DNA of 15,788 nt. It comes from Gemmatimonadota bacterium (GTDB lineage: Bacteria; Gemmatimonadota; Gemmatimonadetes; Gemmatimonadales; Gemmatimonadaceae). Of this stretch, positions 7,581-12,953 are shown piece by piece (positions within the stretch are counted from its first letter, which is position 1; each line of letters starts with the position of its first letter). Where the stretch lies: positions 1 through 15,788 of the forward strand of contig JADJRJ010000017.1 of assembly GCA_016712265.1 (NCBI GenBank), in the 5' to 3' direction. Position numbers and translations under genes: made by a program. Under the pieces are notes generated by a model. That model was not told the origin of the DNA and did not search any database. It saw nothing but the letters and a program-made list of their open reading frames with translations.

Positions 7581-8315
7581 TCAAAACGGCACGTCGTCCT
7601 CGGGGATAGGGGCGGCGGCCTCTCGCTCCTTGGCTTCGAGCACCTTCCACGCGGCGTCCTTCGCCCAGTCGGGCCATGTCGTGTACGCACCGTCCACAAC
7701 CTTGGGGACCTTCACGACCTTGGTCTTGACCAGATAGGCCCGGATGTCGGAGACGGTGCGACCGACGGCCTGGAGCCGCGTCTCAAACGCCTCGGCCTCT
7801 TCCGAGTCCTTGTTGGCCTTGCCCTTGTCGATGGCGGCCTGAGTCTTAGTGGAGGGCTTGGGGTTCACGGCACGGGCGGGTTCATGGTCGCGGTCGTCGC
7901 GGGCCGACACCTCTTCCTCGCCGAGCCCGCGCGGGGCCAGCAACAGGTCGCGGAGGACGTACCCGAGCAGTGATGTCTGAACACCGAGGATGGCCTTGTC
8001 GATCGGGCGGCCCTTGCCCTCGATCGCCGGGAGTTCCATGTAGACCTCGTGCGATCCGCCCTCGGCGTGGGTCAGTATGAACCACGACTTGACCAGCACC
8101 CCGCCCCCATCTGTCACCACGCACTCGCACTTGGACCGGATCAGGGAGAGTCCATTGTCCGAGAGAGGCTTGCGGGTGTCGCGGATGATCGCCTCCGCGC
8201 TGGTGTAGTTGAACTGATGGTGCTCATTGCGGGCGTCGTGCGCCACCGATCGGGCATCGCCCTGAGCCTTTGCCAGCGCCGCGTACAGAGCCGCCGTGGG
8301 TGCAGACTCACTCAT
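7581..8315 (-). CDS. erf: ERF-family single-strand annealing recombinase
   Basis: A 244-aa protein, ATG 8315 preceded by AAGGAGG and overlapping the upstream stop by 8 nt. Residues about 5-135 match the ERF superfamily: LYAALAKAQGDARSVAHDAR, then a Tyr/Thr-containing YTSAEAIIRDTRKPLSDNGL, LPAIEGKGRPIDKAILGVQ and LLGYVLRDLLL. ERF proteins (P22 Erf type) anneal complementary single strands and circularise or recombine phage DNA. A highly charged linker (about 135-180) leads to a small C-terminal domain, and the last residues are EDDVPF. That tail closely resembles the acidic tip of bacterial SSB (DDIPF), which binds SSB-partner proteins. It is the second of the recombination genes after an unknown 158-aa protein. 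Confidence 0.93.
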   Translation of the reverse strand: MSESAPTAALYAALAKAQGDARSVAHDARNEHHQFNYTSAEAIIRDTRKPLSDNGLSLIRSKCECVVTDGGGVLVKSWFILTHAEGGSHEVYMELPAIEGKGRPIDKAILGVQTSLLGYVLRDLLLAPRGLGEEEVSARDDRDHEPARAVNPKPSTKTQAAIDKGKANKDSEEAEAFETRLQAVGRTVSDIRAYLVKTKVVKVPKVVDGAYTTWPDWAKDAAWKVLEAKEREAAAPIPEDDVPF

Positions 8316-8784
8316 CCTCGCCCTCCTTCGTGACCTTGAGAACCTTCTTGAGCCCCGCCCCTTCCTTGAGGTCCGGCGTGAGCGTCATGGTGAAGTGCCG
8401 GTCGAAGTCGTCGCCCAAGTGCTTCCGGCACGCCCCGACCTTGAACGCCCCGGACGACAAAGACCCGGCCACCGCCTCGATGTCGCCGCCCGTCGCCACC
8501 ATCAGGGCCGAGAGGGTCGCCGTCGGCTGCTCGCAGACGTACTTCTTCTCGGGGCTGACGTAGAGCCGCCGAACCCCCATCGCCGACTGGATTGGAACGT
8601 CCTGGCGACGCTCGGTGATGATCTCGATGATGGCCTTGTCCGTCTGCTGGCAGAAGTCCCGCCAGAGGGTGTTGAGGGCCTGACGCCGGGTGTAGAAGTC
8701 CCCGATCTCTTCGGGGCTCAGGGCGTCAAGGCGGGTCGCCAAGTCCCTTAGTTCGCACGCCTCTTCATGGATGATCGGGAGCAT
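8308..8784 (-). CDS. Unknown protein upstream of ERF
   Basis: A 158-aa protein starting at ATG 8784 (GGAG about 8 nt upstream), overlapping the WYL-like gene by 20 nt and the ERF gene by 8 nt. The N-terminal half is helical (HEEACELRDLATRLDALSPEEIGDFY). The middle contains GVRRLYVSPEKKYVCEQ, likely strands, then helical LSALMVATGGDIEAVAGSL; the C-terminus is Lys-rich (LKKVLKVTKEGEDE). Its tight coupling to the annealing recombinase suggests it works with it, perhaps as a partner or nuclease, but no catalytic motif is evident and I do not recognise the family. Confidence 0.78.
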   Translation of the reverse strand: MLPIIHEEACELRDLATRLDALSPEEIGDFYTRRQALNTLWRDFCQQTDKAIIEIITERRQDVPIQSAMGVRRLYVSPEKKYVCEQPTATLSALMVATGGDIEAVAGSLSSGAFKVGACRKHLGDDFDRHFTMTLTPDLKEGAGLKKVLKVTKEGEDE

Positions 8785-9025
8785 CTTGAATCTCCACTGG
8801 GTCGCCCAGTTCCGGTCCCAAGTCCTCGATCCTCGGCCCGATGCACGCCACGTCGATTCGGTCGAGCCTGAACCGCCTGTACGCCTCTCGATGCAGGCAC
8901 CACGCCCGCAGATGAACCCCGTCCACTTCCACCGGATCAACCACCCTCGCGTAGCCCCCGTAGGCGATGCCCAGCGTTCTCTCGTGGGCCAGGGCAAGGC
9001 GGATCATCCCGGCAAGGTCTGTCAC
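8765..9025 (-). CDS. Small WYL-domain-like protein
   Basis: An 86-aa protein starting at GTG 9025 (GTGA overlap). The pattern ERTLGIAYGGYARVVDPVEV, then HLRAWCLHREAYRRFRLDRI, matches WYL domains: an early I.Y, a central R.V.P..V, a middle L.A.C, and the terminal R.F.LDRI. WYL domains usually sit behind a helix-turn-helix in transcriptional regulators and sense nucleic acids or ligands. Here the domain stands alone with only about 10 residues before it. In phages, short WYL-only proteins might modulate host or phage regulators. The C-terminal part (EDLGPELGDPVEIQDAPDHP) is acidic. Confidence 0.75.
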   Translation of the reverse strand: MTDLAGMIRLALAHERTLGIAYGGYARVVDPVEVDGVHLRAWCLHREAYRRFRLDRIDVACIGPRIEDLGPELGDPVEIQDAPDHP

Positions 9026-9219
9026 GCCTTCACCGCTTCCATCTCGCGGATCAGGGCCACCATCTCCTTGATCGAGCGGGCGGGCTTGCTCCAGCGGTCC
9101 CCGATGTAGACCCGGAACCCGCACTCAGGCCCGTCCATCGCCGCCATGATCGGGCGGGTACGGAAGTCCTTGGTCTGGTGGCGGACGGCCCGGACGATGG
9201 CACAGAGACGGTCGTTCAC
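9022..9219 (-). CDS. Unknown 65-aa protein
   Basis: Starts at GTG 9219, overlapping the preceding stop as GTGA; stop overlaps the WYL-like gene the same way. Begins MNDRLCAIVRAVRHQTKDFR, continues with likely strands (CGFRVYIGDRWSK) and ends in a helix (SIKEMVALIREMEAVKA). The alternation of one strand pair with flanking helices looks like a small folded protein. No recognised family; the same gene order may help in finding relatives. Confidence 0.65.
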   Translation of the reverse strand: MNDRLCAIVRAVRHQTKDFRTRPIMAAMDGPECGFRVYIGDRWSKPARSIKEMVALIREMEAVKA

Positions 9220-9431
9220 GCCACACCCCCAGGGACCAGGGCTTGCCGCCCCGACTCAAGGCGGTCCTTCGGAGCCGATCGGAACCAGTGGGCCACCAGC
9301 ACGTCCAAAACCTTGTGGTCTGGGATGCCCCTGTCGCCCCCGACCTCCCGGGCAACCTTTCGCAGTTGCTTGATGTTTTCGGGGTATGCCCGAATCGCCT
9401 TGGCCGTTCGGCGTTGGGTTATAGTGCTCAT
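9216..9431 (-). CDS. Ribbon-helix-helix-like regulator, first leftward gene
   Basis: A 71-aa protein starting at ATG 9431. An upstream in-frame ATG at 9461 lies between the promoter's -35 and -10 elements and is unlikely to be used. The core (AIRAYPENIKQLRKVAREVG, then PDHKVLDVLVAHWF) fits a ribbon-helix-helix: a short strand followed by two helices. No ribosome-binding site precedes the ATG, but a promoter is placed so that transcription would begin at or next to it. It heads the replication/recombination operon and probably regulates its own promoter and the divergent one. The C-terminus ends GGVA and overlaps the next gene (GTGA). Confidence 0.7.
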   Translation of the reverse strand: MSTITQRRTAKAIRAYPENIKQLRKVAREVGGDRGIPDHKVLDVLVAHWFRSAPKDRLESGRQALVPGGVA

Positions 9432-9432
9432 G

Positions 9433-9446
9433 CGGTACACGGTACA
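9433..9446. promoter_or_regulatory. Tandem operator-like repeat over the leftward -10
   Basis: Two abutting copies of CGGTACA (9433-9439 and 9440-9446 on the plus strand; TGTACCG twice on the minus strand) cover the -10 box and the predicted start site. Ribbon-helix-helix repressors often bind tandem repeats; binding here would block the promoter. The spacing is 7 bp. Confidence 0.4.
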
Positions 9447-9467
9447 GCGTGAATGGTTCATCGTCAA
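9439..9467 (-). promoter_or_regulatory. Leftward promoter of the recombination operon
   Basis: On the minus strand TTGACG (9467-9462) is followed by 17 nt and then TACCGT (9444-9439), a good sigma70-type pair. Seven nucleotides separate the -10 box from the ATG at 9431, which would make the mRNA leaderless or almost so. It reads into the RHH-like gene and the long operon behind it. Confidence 0.65.
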
Positions 9468-9490
9468 CTCACGCACGCTTCATATGTGAG

Positions 9491-9520
9491 TTATCCACAC
9501 CGAAACGACACTTATCCACA
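9491..9520 (+). promoter_or_regulatory. Two perfect DnaA boxes, candidate origin element
   Basis: TTATCCACA occurs at 9491-9499 and again at 9512-9520, both identical to the consensus DnaA box, 21 bp apart start to start (about two helical turns, so on one face of the helix). They lie between the divergent promoters. They could form an origin of replication element, or a DnaA-responsive regulatory site. The operon they control encodes a DnaA domain IV-like protein that could bind them. Confidence 0.7.
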
Positions 9521-9569
9521 GGCCAAACATGGCGCGCAAATGCCACAGAATCCACGATTTGTGTTGCGT

Positions 9570-9590
9570 CGCGTATATGCCGCGTATACA
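9570..9590 (+). promoter_or_regulatory. Rightward promoter with 11-bp tandem repeats
   Basis: TATACA at 9585-9590 is a good -10 box; no strong -35 stands at the right distance (the best, TTGCGT, has a 15-nt spacer). CGCGTATA occurs at 9570-9577 and again at 9581-9588, an 11-bp spacing that suits a tandem-binding repressor. The ATG of the rightward RHH gene is 9 nt past the -10 box and no ribosome-binding site lies between, so this transcript would also be nearly leaderless. Confidence 0.55.
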
Positions 9591-9599
9591 TTCGTGGGC

Positions 9600-9896
9600 A
9601 TGAGCACTACGATTGCCCTTATGCCACGGCGCAGGGGAGATGGGCACCGTTCGTCGCGCAGTCTGAGACTGAGTGATGAGACGATGGTTCAGTTGCGAAC
9701 ATTCAGCACAAACTATGGGATTCCCCAGAACGTTGCCGTTGAGCGTGCGATCGACATGATCGCCAGCATCGACGACCCGCTGGCGGTCCTGGCGATTCTT
9801 GCGTTGCCCGGCGACATGGATCAGTCCGTGATTGACCATGTTGTCGAGTCGTTCCGCCGGTGCATGGAACGACGATCTGGCCGGACTCAGGAGTGA
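9600..9896 (+). CDS. Ribbon-helix-helix-like regulator, first rightward gene
   Basis: A 98-aa protein starting at ATG 9600; the longer frame upstream would cross the DnaA boxes and the promoter. After a basic N-terminus (MPRRRGDGHRSSR) comes RSLRLSDETMVQLRTFSTN, which matches a ribbon-helix-helix strand and first helix, then GIPQNVAVERAIDMIAS as the second helix. The C-terminal half (DDPLAVLAILALPGDMDQSVIDHVVESFRRC, in two segments) is helical and may be an oligomerisation domain. As one of only two rightward genes and divergent from the replication operon, it is the best candidate for the lysogeny repressor or its antagonist. Confidence 0.75.
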   Translation: MSTTIALMPRRRGDGHRSSRSLRLSDETMVQLRTFSTNYGIPQNVAVERAIDMIASIDDPLAVLAILALPGDMDQSVIDHVVESFRRCMERRSGRTQE

Positions 9897-9899
9897 CCC

Positions 9900-10193
9900 A
9901 TGCCTCAGAAGCGAAGCCCGTCCACGACCGAACTGACCTGGGCCGTCCGGGTGTCCACCGAAGCCACCGACCGGCTTGAAGAGATTGCCATGTCCACCCG
10001 GGTCGGGCGGAAAGCGATCATGGCGAAACTGATCGAGTTCCTCATCGGGCTGGACGAAGAGGCCCAGATGTACGTCTTGGGGCTTGCCCCCGAGTACGGG
10101 AAGGCCCACGGGCGGATGGCCCTCACCAAGTCGGTCGCCAACATGCCCGAGCCCACCCCGCCCCCGAAGGACGCCCGCTACAAGACCACCTGA
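9900..10193 (+). CDS. Second rightward RHH-like regulator
   Basis: A 97-aa protein starting at ATG 9900, with CAGGAG 6 nt upstream inside the end of the preceding gene and only 3 nt between stop and start. LTWAVRVSTEATDRLEEIAM resembles a ribbon-helix-helix strand and helix A, and VGRKAIMAKLIEFLIGLDEE helix B. A conserved-looking C-terminal segment (QMYVLGLAPEYGKAHGR) and a Pro-rich tail (EPTPPPKD) follow. It is co-transcribed with the first regulator; the two may form heteromeric or sequential repressors. A toxin-antitoxin antitoxin is an alternative, but no toxin gene is adjacent. Confidence 0.68.
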   Translation: MPQKRSPSTTELTWAVRVSTEATDRLEEIAMSTRVGRKAIMAKLIEFLIGLDEEAQMYVLGLAPEYGKAHGRMALTKSVANMPEPTPPPKDARYKTT

Positions 10194-10233
10194 TTGGGTG
10201 TGGTTTTGGGTGCAAACGACTTCTTTTTTCGAT

Positions 10234-10324
10234 GCACTGTATACGGGTCGTACATACTGTCTGGGCGTAGTGGCCCCGGGCTGGGGATTGTCGCAACCAT
10301 TTGCATACGAGTCGTATACAGTGC
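10234..10324. repeat. Inverted repeat pair beside attP
   Basis: GCACTGTATAC at 10234-10244 is the exact reverse complement of GTATACAGTGC at 10314-10324, and similarity extends inward (TACGRGTCGTA in both). Each arm also contains its own near-palindrome, ATACGAGTCGTAT at the right arm (6-bp arms, 1-nt centre) and a one-mismatch-per-arm version at the left. Each arm carries a TATACA-like -10 facing outward. They could be operators for the RHH proteins, or integrase/excisionase arm sites. The region between them holds no gene. Confidence 0.55.
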
Positions 10325-10337
10325 GGGCATACCACAC

Positions 10338-10380
10338 CTTTGCAAGTCGGAAGTCGGGGGTTCAAATCCCCTCCGCTCCA
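10338..10380 (+). other. attP core: 3' fragment of tRNA-Ala(TGC)
   Basis: The fragment runs from base 31 of a tRNA to its discriminator A73. Anticodon loop TTTGCAA is at 10339-10345 (anticodon TGC), followed by stem GTCGG, a 5-nt variable loop, T-stem GGGGG, T-loop TTCAAAT (10361-10367), stem CCCCT, and acceptor strand CCGCTCC ending in A. T70 in the acceptor strand would pair with G3, the alanine identity pair. The 5' half of the tRNA is absent, and the 5' strand of the anticodon stem fails to pair beyond C31. That is what a phage attachment core looks like. It lies 79 bp downstream of the integrase stop, the normal position. CCA is not encoded. Confidence 0.85.
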
Positions 10381-10409
10381 TTGTGTTTTCTGTGTGCGTA
10401 GGTTGTGAT

Positions 10410-10427
10410 TGGGTACAGAATGGGTAC
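10410..10427. repeat. TGGGTAC direct repeat near attP
   Basis: TGGGTAC occurs at 10410-10416 and 10421-10427, spaced by 11 bp, between the attP core and the integrase stop. Short direct repeats in this position are often integrase arm-type binding sites. Two copies are too few to be certain. Confidence 0.35.
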
Positions 10428-10458
10428 GTTCAGCCGAATCGGGGCCTGCTGTTGAGAA

Positions 10459-11613
10459 TCAGTTCCCGTTTGCGGGCGAGGTCTCGGCCCCGTCTCTTGC
10501 GCCCAGTTGGGCCTTCAAACGCTCGATTTCCCGCTTCATTTCTGCCAAAGCCGACTCGTGGGCGGATGTCTGCTCGGCCTCGATTTTGTAGTAGTTCTCG
10601 GGAACATCGACGTAGTGGTCCATCGCCACCTGTTGGGAGTGCCCAAGCCAGCGGTTCACCACGTCGGCGGGGTACTGCTGCCGCCACGTCGAGGCCCGCC
10701 ACCGGCGTAGGGACTGGAGGGGCTTGGGCCACGGGACGAACCCGGCCCGGATGATGACGGCCTTGGCGTCCCGGGATGAGTTGCAGAGGTGGGCACGGGT
10801 GACCAGGGGCTCGCGTCCGGCGGTCTCGCGGGCCTCCAGAAGAATCCGGGCCAGCGGCTCGACCATGAGGCAGGAGCGGTCTTCCCGGCCCGTGGAGCCC
10901 TCAGTCTTGCTCTGGGGCACCAGGATGCGGTTCTGGTCCCACAGGATGCGGTCCCACGTCAGGACCGCCACCTCGCCCCGCCTGAGCCCGGCGAGCCCGC
11001 AGAGGGCAATGGCGACCCGCCAATCACGGTTCCCCTCGTCCGCGATCTTCACCACGTCGGCCTCGGTGAGATTGGGGACGGCGGGGGTCTTGCGGGAAAC
11101 TCGAAGCCGGATGCTCCCAAACGGGTTCTGTCCACCAAACGACTCGACGCACGAGTTCCAGAGGGCGGACGCGATCCGCAGGTGAGCCGAGACGGTCCAC
11201 TCGGACTTGATCGTTGGCTGGGTCCGAAGCCACGCCACCCACTCCTTTGCGTCCACCGTCGTCACTGAGTCCATCCGCCGATGTCCGAGCCTGGGCGAGA
11301 GGTAGGTGTCGATGCTGGCGTCCTGCTGGGCGGCGGTCGAGGGCTTGACCTTGCGGGTCTTGCGGTGGTGCTCCACCCACTGCTCAAGGGTCGGGCACTG
11401 GCCCCGAGCCAGGATGCCAGAGTTGATCTCGCGGGCGATTCGGCGACACTCCGACTCGGCTTCCCGCCTGGACTTCTTGGTCATGTTCCCGAGCGACTTC
11501 CGCATGGGCTGGCCGCTGGGACCGCCCCACTGGGCCTGCCAGTATCGGTGAGTCACCCCGGTCTTGCGGTTGGTGACGGAGTTCTCACAGAGGTGGACGA
11601 CTACTTCTTGCAT
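10459..11613 (-). CDS. int: Tyrosine recombinase (phage integrase)
   Basis: A 384-aa protein. The start is ATG 11613, overlapping the upstream gene by 13 nt, with AGG 6 nt before it; the longer open frame upstream overlaps that gene in another frame. Residues about 20-170 form the arm/core-binding region. The catalytic domain has Arg211 (GLAGLRRGEV), Lys237 (SKTEG), Arg303 in LQSLRR, His325 (WLGHS) and Tyr334 (DHYVDV). The usual His of the HxxR box is Gln300. A C-terminal helix (ALAEMKREIERLKAQL) may be a coiled coil. The enzyme would integrate the phage into the host tRNA-Ala gene using the adjacent attP core. A Gln or Asn in box II with a following HY motif is a pattern I associate with planctomycete integrases. 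Confidence 0.95.
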   Translation of the reverse strand: MQEVVVHLCENSVTNRKTGVTHRYWQAQWGGPSGQPMRKSLGNMTKKSRREAESECRRIAREINSGILARGQCPTLEQWVEHHRKTRKVKPSTAAQQDASIDTYLSPRLGHRRMDSVTTVDAKEWVAWLRTQPTIKSEWTVSAHLRIASALWNSCVESFGGQNPFGSIRLRVSRKTPAVPNLTEADVVKIADEGNRDWRVAIALCGLAGLRRGEVAVLTWDRILWDQNRILVPQSKTEGSTGREDRSCLMVEPLARILLEARETAGREPLVTRAHLCNSSRDAKAVIIRAGFVPWPKPLQSLRRWRASTWRQQYPADVVNRWLGHSQQVAMDHYVDVPENYYKIEAEQTSAHESALAEMKREIERLKAQLGARDGAETSPANGN

Positions 11614-11816
11614 GGCTGACCTGCCTTCGGTGCTGGCTTCAAGGTCAAGTGGGCATCTGGGGGCCACATGGCCTCGGAGTTTTTGCCGGTCCTGCCGATC
11701 GAATTCACGCCCCGGAGGCTTGCGAGTTCGGAGATTCGCTGCCGCTTCAAGGGCTTCCCGTTGCGGGCGAAGAGGGTGCAAAGTTCGGTGGTGGTCCAGT
11801 GGGTTCTCTTCTTCAT
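11601..11816 (-). CDS. Small HTH-like protein, possible excisionase
   Basis: A 71-aa basic protein starting ATG AAG AAG at 11816. The segment WTTTELCTLFARNGKPLKRQRISELASLRG, taken in two halves, fits a helix, a basic turn and a recognition helix of a winged helix-turn-helix; SIGRTGKNSEAMWPPD would be the wing, with a final Trp as in many DNA-binding domains. It ends with a Lys-rich tail and overlaps the integrase by 13 nt. Position and size fit an excisionase or integrase-linked regulator. No clear ribosome-binding site precedes the ATG. It could instead be a regulator of the integrase promoter. Confidence 0.6.
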   Translation of the reverse strand: MKKRTHWTTTELCTLFARNGKPLKRQRISELASLRGVNSIGRTGKNSEAMWPPDAHLTLKPAPKAGQPCKK

Positions 11817-11852
11817 ATTGGCTCGCTGGTGGTTATTGGCTGTGGTCAGAAG

Positions 11853-12191
11853 TCAATCCGCGCCCGCCGGGAACGTGCCCCGCCTGCGCCAGCGCGATGT
11901 CGCGTGGTCCAAGAGACTTATGCGGTAGGTGGAAGGCTGTTTGTACGCTCGCCACATTCGCCGTTGGGCTTTCTTGCCCATCATGGCGTGTCGCCTCAGG
12001 AACCCGTGCAACGGTTGCTTGTCAAGCATCCGCCGTGACAGAGGCGGACAGACTGGAACCCTCAACTTCGCGGCATATCCGAAGTGCCGTGGACAGTCCG
12101 GGTTCCGCTTCCTGATGGGCAGGTGGCACGCGGCGCACGCCAGTGGGCCGTAGGTGCCGGGCTTGAGGCGCGGCGGGATTGGGTCGCTCAT
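11853..12191 (-). CDS. Unknown basic protein with Cys/His cluster
   Basis: A 112-aa protein starting at ATG 12191 (GAAGG 8 nt upstream, ATGA overlap). Cys19, Cys22, His23, Cys33 and His36 (CAACH...CPRH) make a probable zinc site, with a further Cys49. The rest is strongly basic (RRHAMMGKKAQRRMWRAYK and SRWRRRG), suggesting nucleic-acid binding. A gap of 36 nt separates it from the excisionase-like gene, so a separate transcript for integration genes could begin there; a TTGACT lies at the end of this gene, with no convincing -10. Confidence 0.65.
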   Translation of the reverse strand: MSDPIPPRLKPGTYGPLACAACHLPIRKRNPDCPRHFGYAAKLRVPVCPPLSRRMLDKQPLHGFLRRHAMMGKKAQRRMWRAYKQPSTYRISLLDHATSRWRRRGTFPAGAD

Positions 12192-12406
12192 CCTTGTGCC
12201 TTCCTGATCGCCTCGGCGATGATGCGTGGCGGGTCGTCCGAGTCGCTGAACGGGATGCCGCCGAGAGTCGTGTACAGCCGCTTGTTCAGTATCTCTGACC
12301 ACGCCTCCCGCGAGATCGCGTCGGCGTCCGGCGCTGGCGTGCGACCGGCGTTGTAGGCGTCGGCGATGGCGCGGGCGATGGCGCGGCGGATCTCGGAGAT
12401 GGTCAC
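12188..12406 (-). CDS. Unknown 72-aa helical protein
   Basis: Starts at GTG 12406, with GGGAGG 7 nt upstream and GTGA overlap. The first half is an amphipathic helix (MTISEIRRAIARAIADAYNAG), then a Pro/Asp turn, another helix, and the C-terminal PFSDSDDPPRIIAEAIRKAQG. No catalytic motif. The similarity of repeated IRRAIARAIAD/IAEAIRKA helices at both ends suggests a small helical bundle. Confidence 0.65.
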   Translation of the reverse strand: MTISEIRRAIARAIADAYNAGRTPAPDADAISREAWSEILNKRLYTTLGGIPFSDSDDPPRIIAEAIRKAQG

Positions 12407-12648
12407 TTGGCACCTCCCACCGCCGCCAGAAGTTTCGCGTTCGCAGCATTGTGCAGGGCACGCTTGAGACGACCCCTCCACCACCACCGCACGCTGTCGT
12501 CCAGGTTGTTGATCTCCCACCCGTGCATGTATGAGTTGATGACGCTGGTTCCGGTCGCTTCGTGACGCGCCGAGTTCGCGTTGATCTCCCAACCGAGCGG
12601 GTCGGATTCGAGCAGCAGGATCACGGTGCGATCAAGGCAGTCGCTCAC
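12403..12648 (-). CDS. Unknown protein with duplicated GWEIN motif
   Basis: An 81-aa protein starting at GTG 12648 (GGAGG 6 nt upstream, GTGA overlap). It contains GWEINAN near residue 19 and GWEINNL near residue 43; the two DNA copies share the sequence gttgatctccca on the plus strand. A Trp-rich run (VRWWWRGRLKRALHNAANAK) follows. A local duplication probably built the protein. Function unknown. Confidence 0.65.
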   Translation of the reverse strand: MSDCLDRTVILLLESDPLGWEINANSARHEATGTSVINSYMHGWEINNLDDSVRWWWRGRLKRALHNAANAKLLAAVGGAK

Positions 12649-12953
12649 TCCCCACCTCCGATCCCGGCGTCACACAGGGCGGCGGCGGCACGCTTGGATG
12701 CGCAGTTGCAGCACTCGGGAGCGTGGTTGGTCTGGCAGCACGAACCGTCCCAAATGTCATTCAACGCTGCCTCCAACTTCCCCGCCGCACGCGCGGTGGC
12801 GAGCGGGACGAAGCCGTCTGGTGGGCGGGTGGCGATGAGCCTGTTCCCGACATACCACGCTTCGCCGCTGCGGTGGGTGAGATATTCGTCCATCCCCCAC
12901 CATGCCAGCACCACCTCGCCCTCGGGTGGGAGTGGCATTGATCCGTCGCTCAT
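12645..12953 (-). CDS. Unknown Cys-rich protein
   Basis: A 102-aa protein starting at ATG 12953 with AAGGAGG upstream, inside the last codons of the preceding gene. The N-terminal half has aromatic strands (EVVLAWWGMDEYLTH, GEAWYVGNRLI). It then has a helix (ARAAGKLEAALNDIW) and a cluster of Cys and His, CCQTNHAPECCNCASK, followed by another Cys, likely metal binding. It begins MSD, like two neighbouring genes of this train. Family not recognised. Confidence 0.7.
   Translation of the reverse strand: MSDGSMPLPPEGEVVLAWWGMDEYLTHRSGEAWYVGNRLIATRPPDGFVPLATARAAGKLEAALNDIWDGSCCQTNHAPECCNCASKRAAAALCDAGIGGGE

Noticed and set aside
10194..10233. Terminator after the second RHH gene
   Set aside because: There is a T-run (CTTCTTTTTTC) but no convincing GC-rich stem before it.
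10305..10380. A complete tRNA gene
   Set aside because: The acceptor 5' strand (GGAGCGG or similar) and D-arm are absent upstream, and the anticodon stem 5' side does not pair. It is only the 3' part.
10381..10458. Host chromosome beginning right of the tRNA fragment
   Set aside because: The integrase, an excisionase-like gene and a phage-style gene train continue on this side, so the fragment is better read as attP. The reading would change if further sequence showed host genes.
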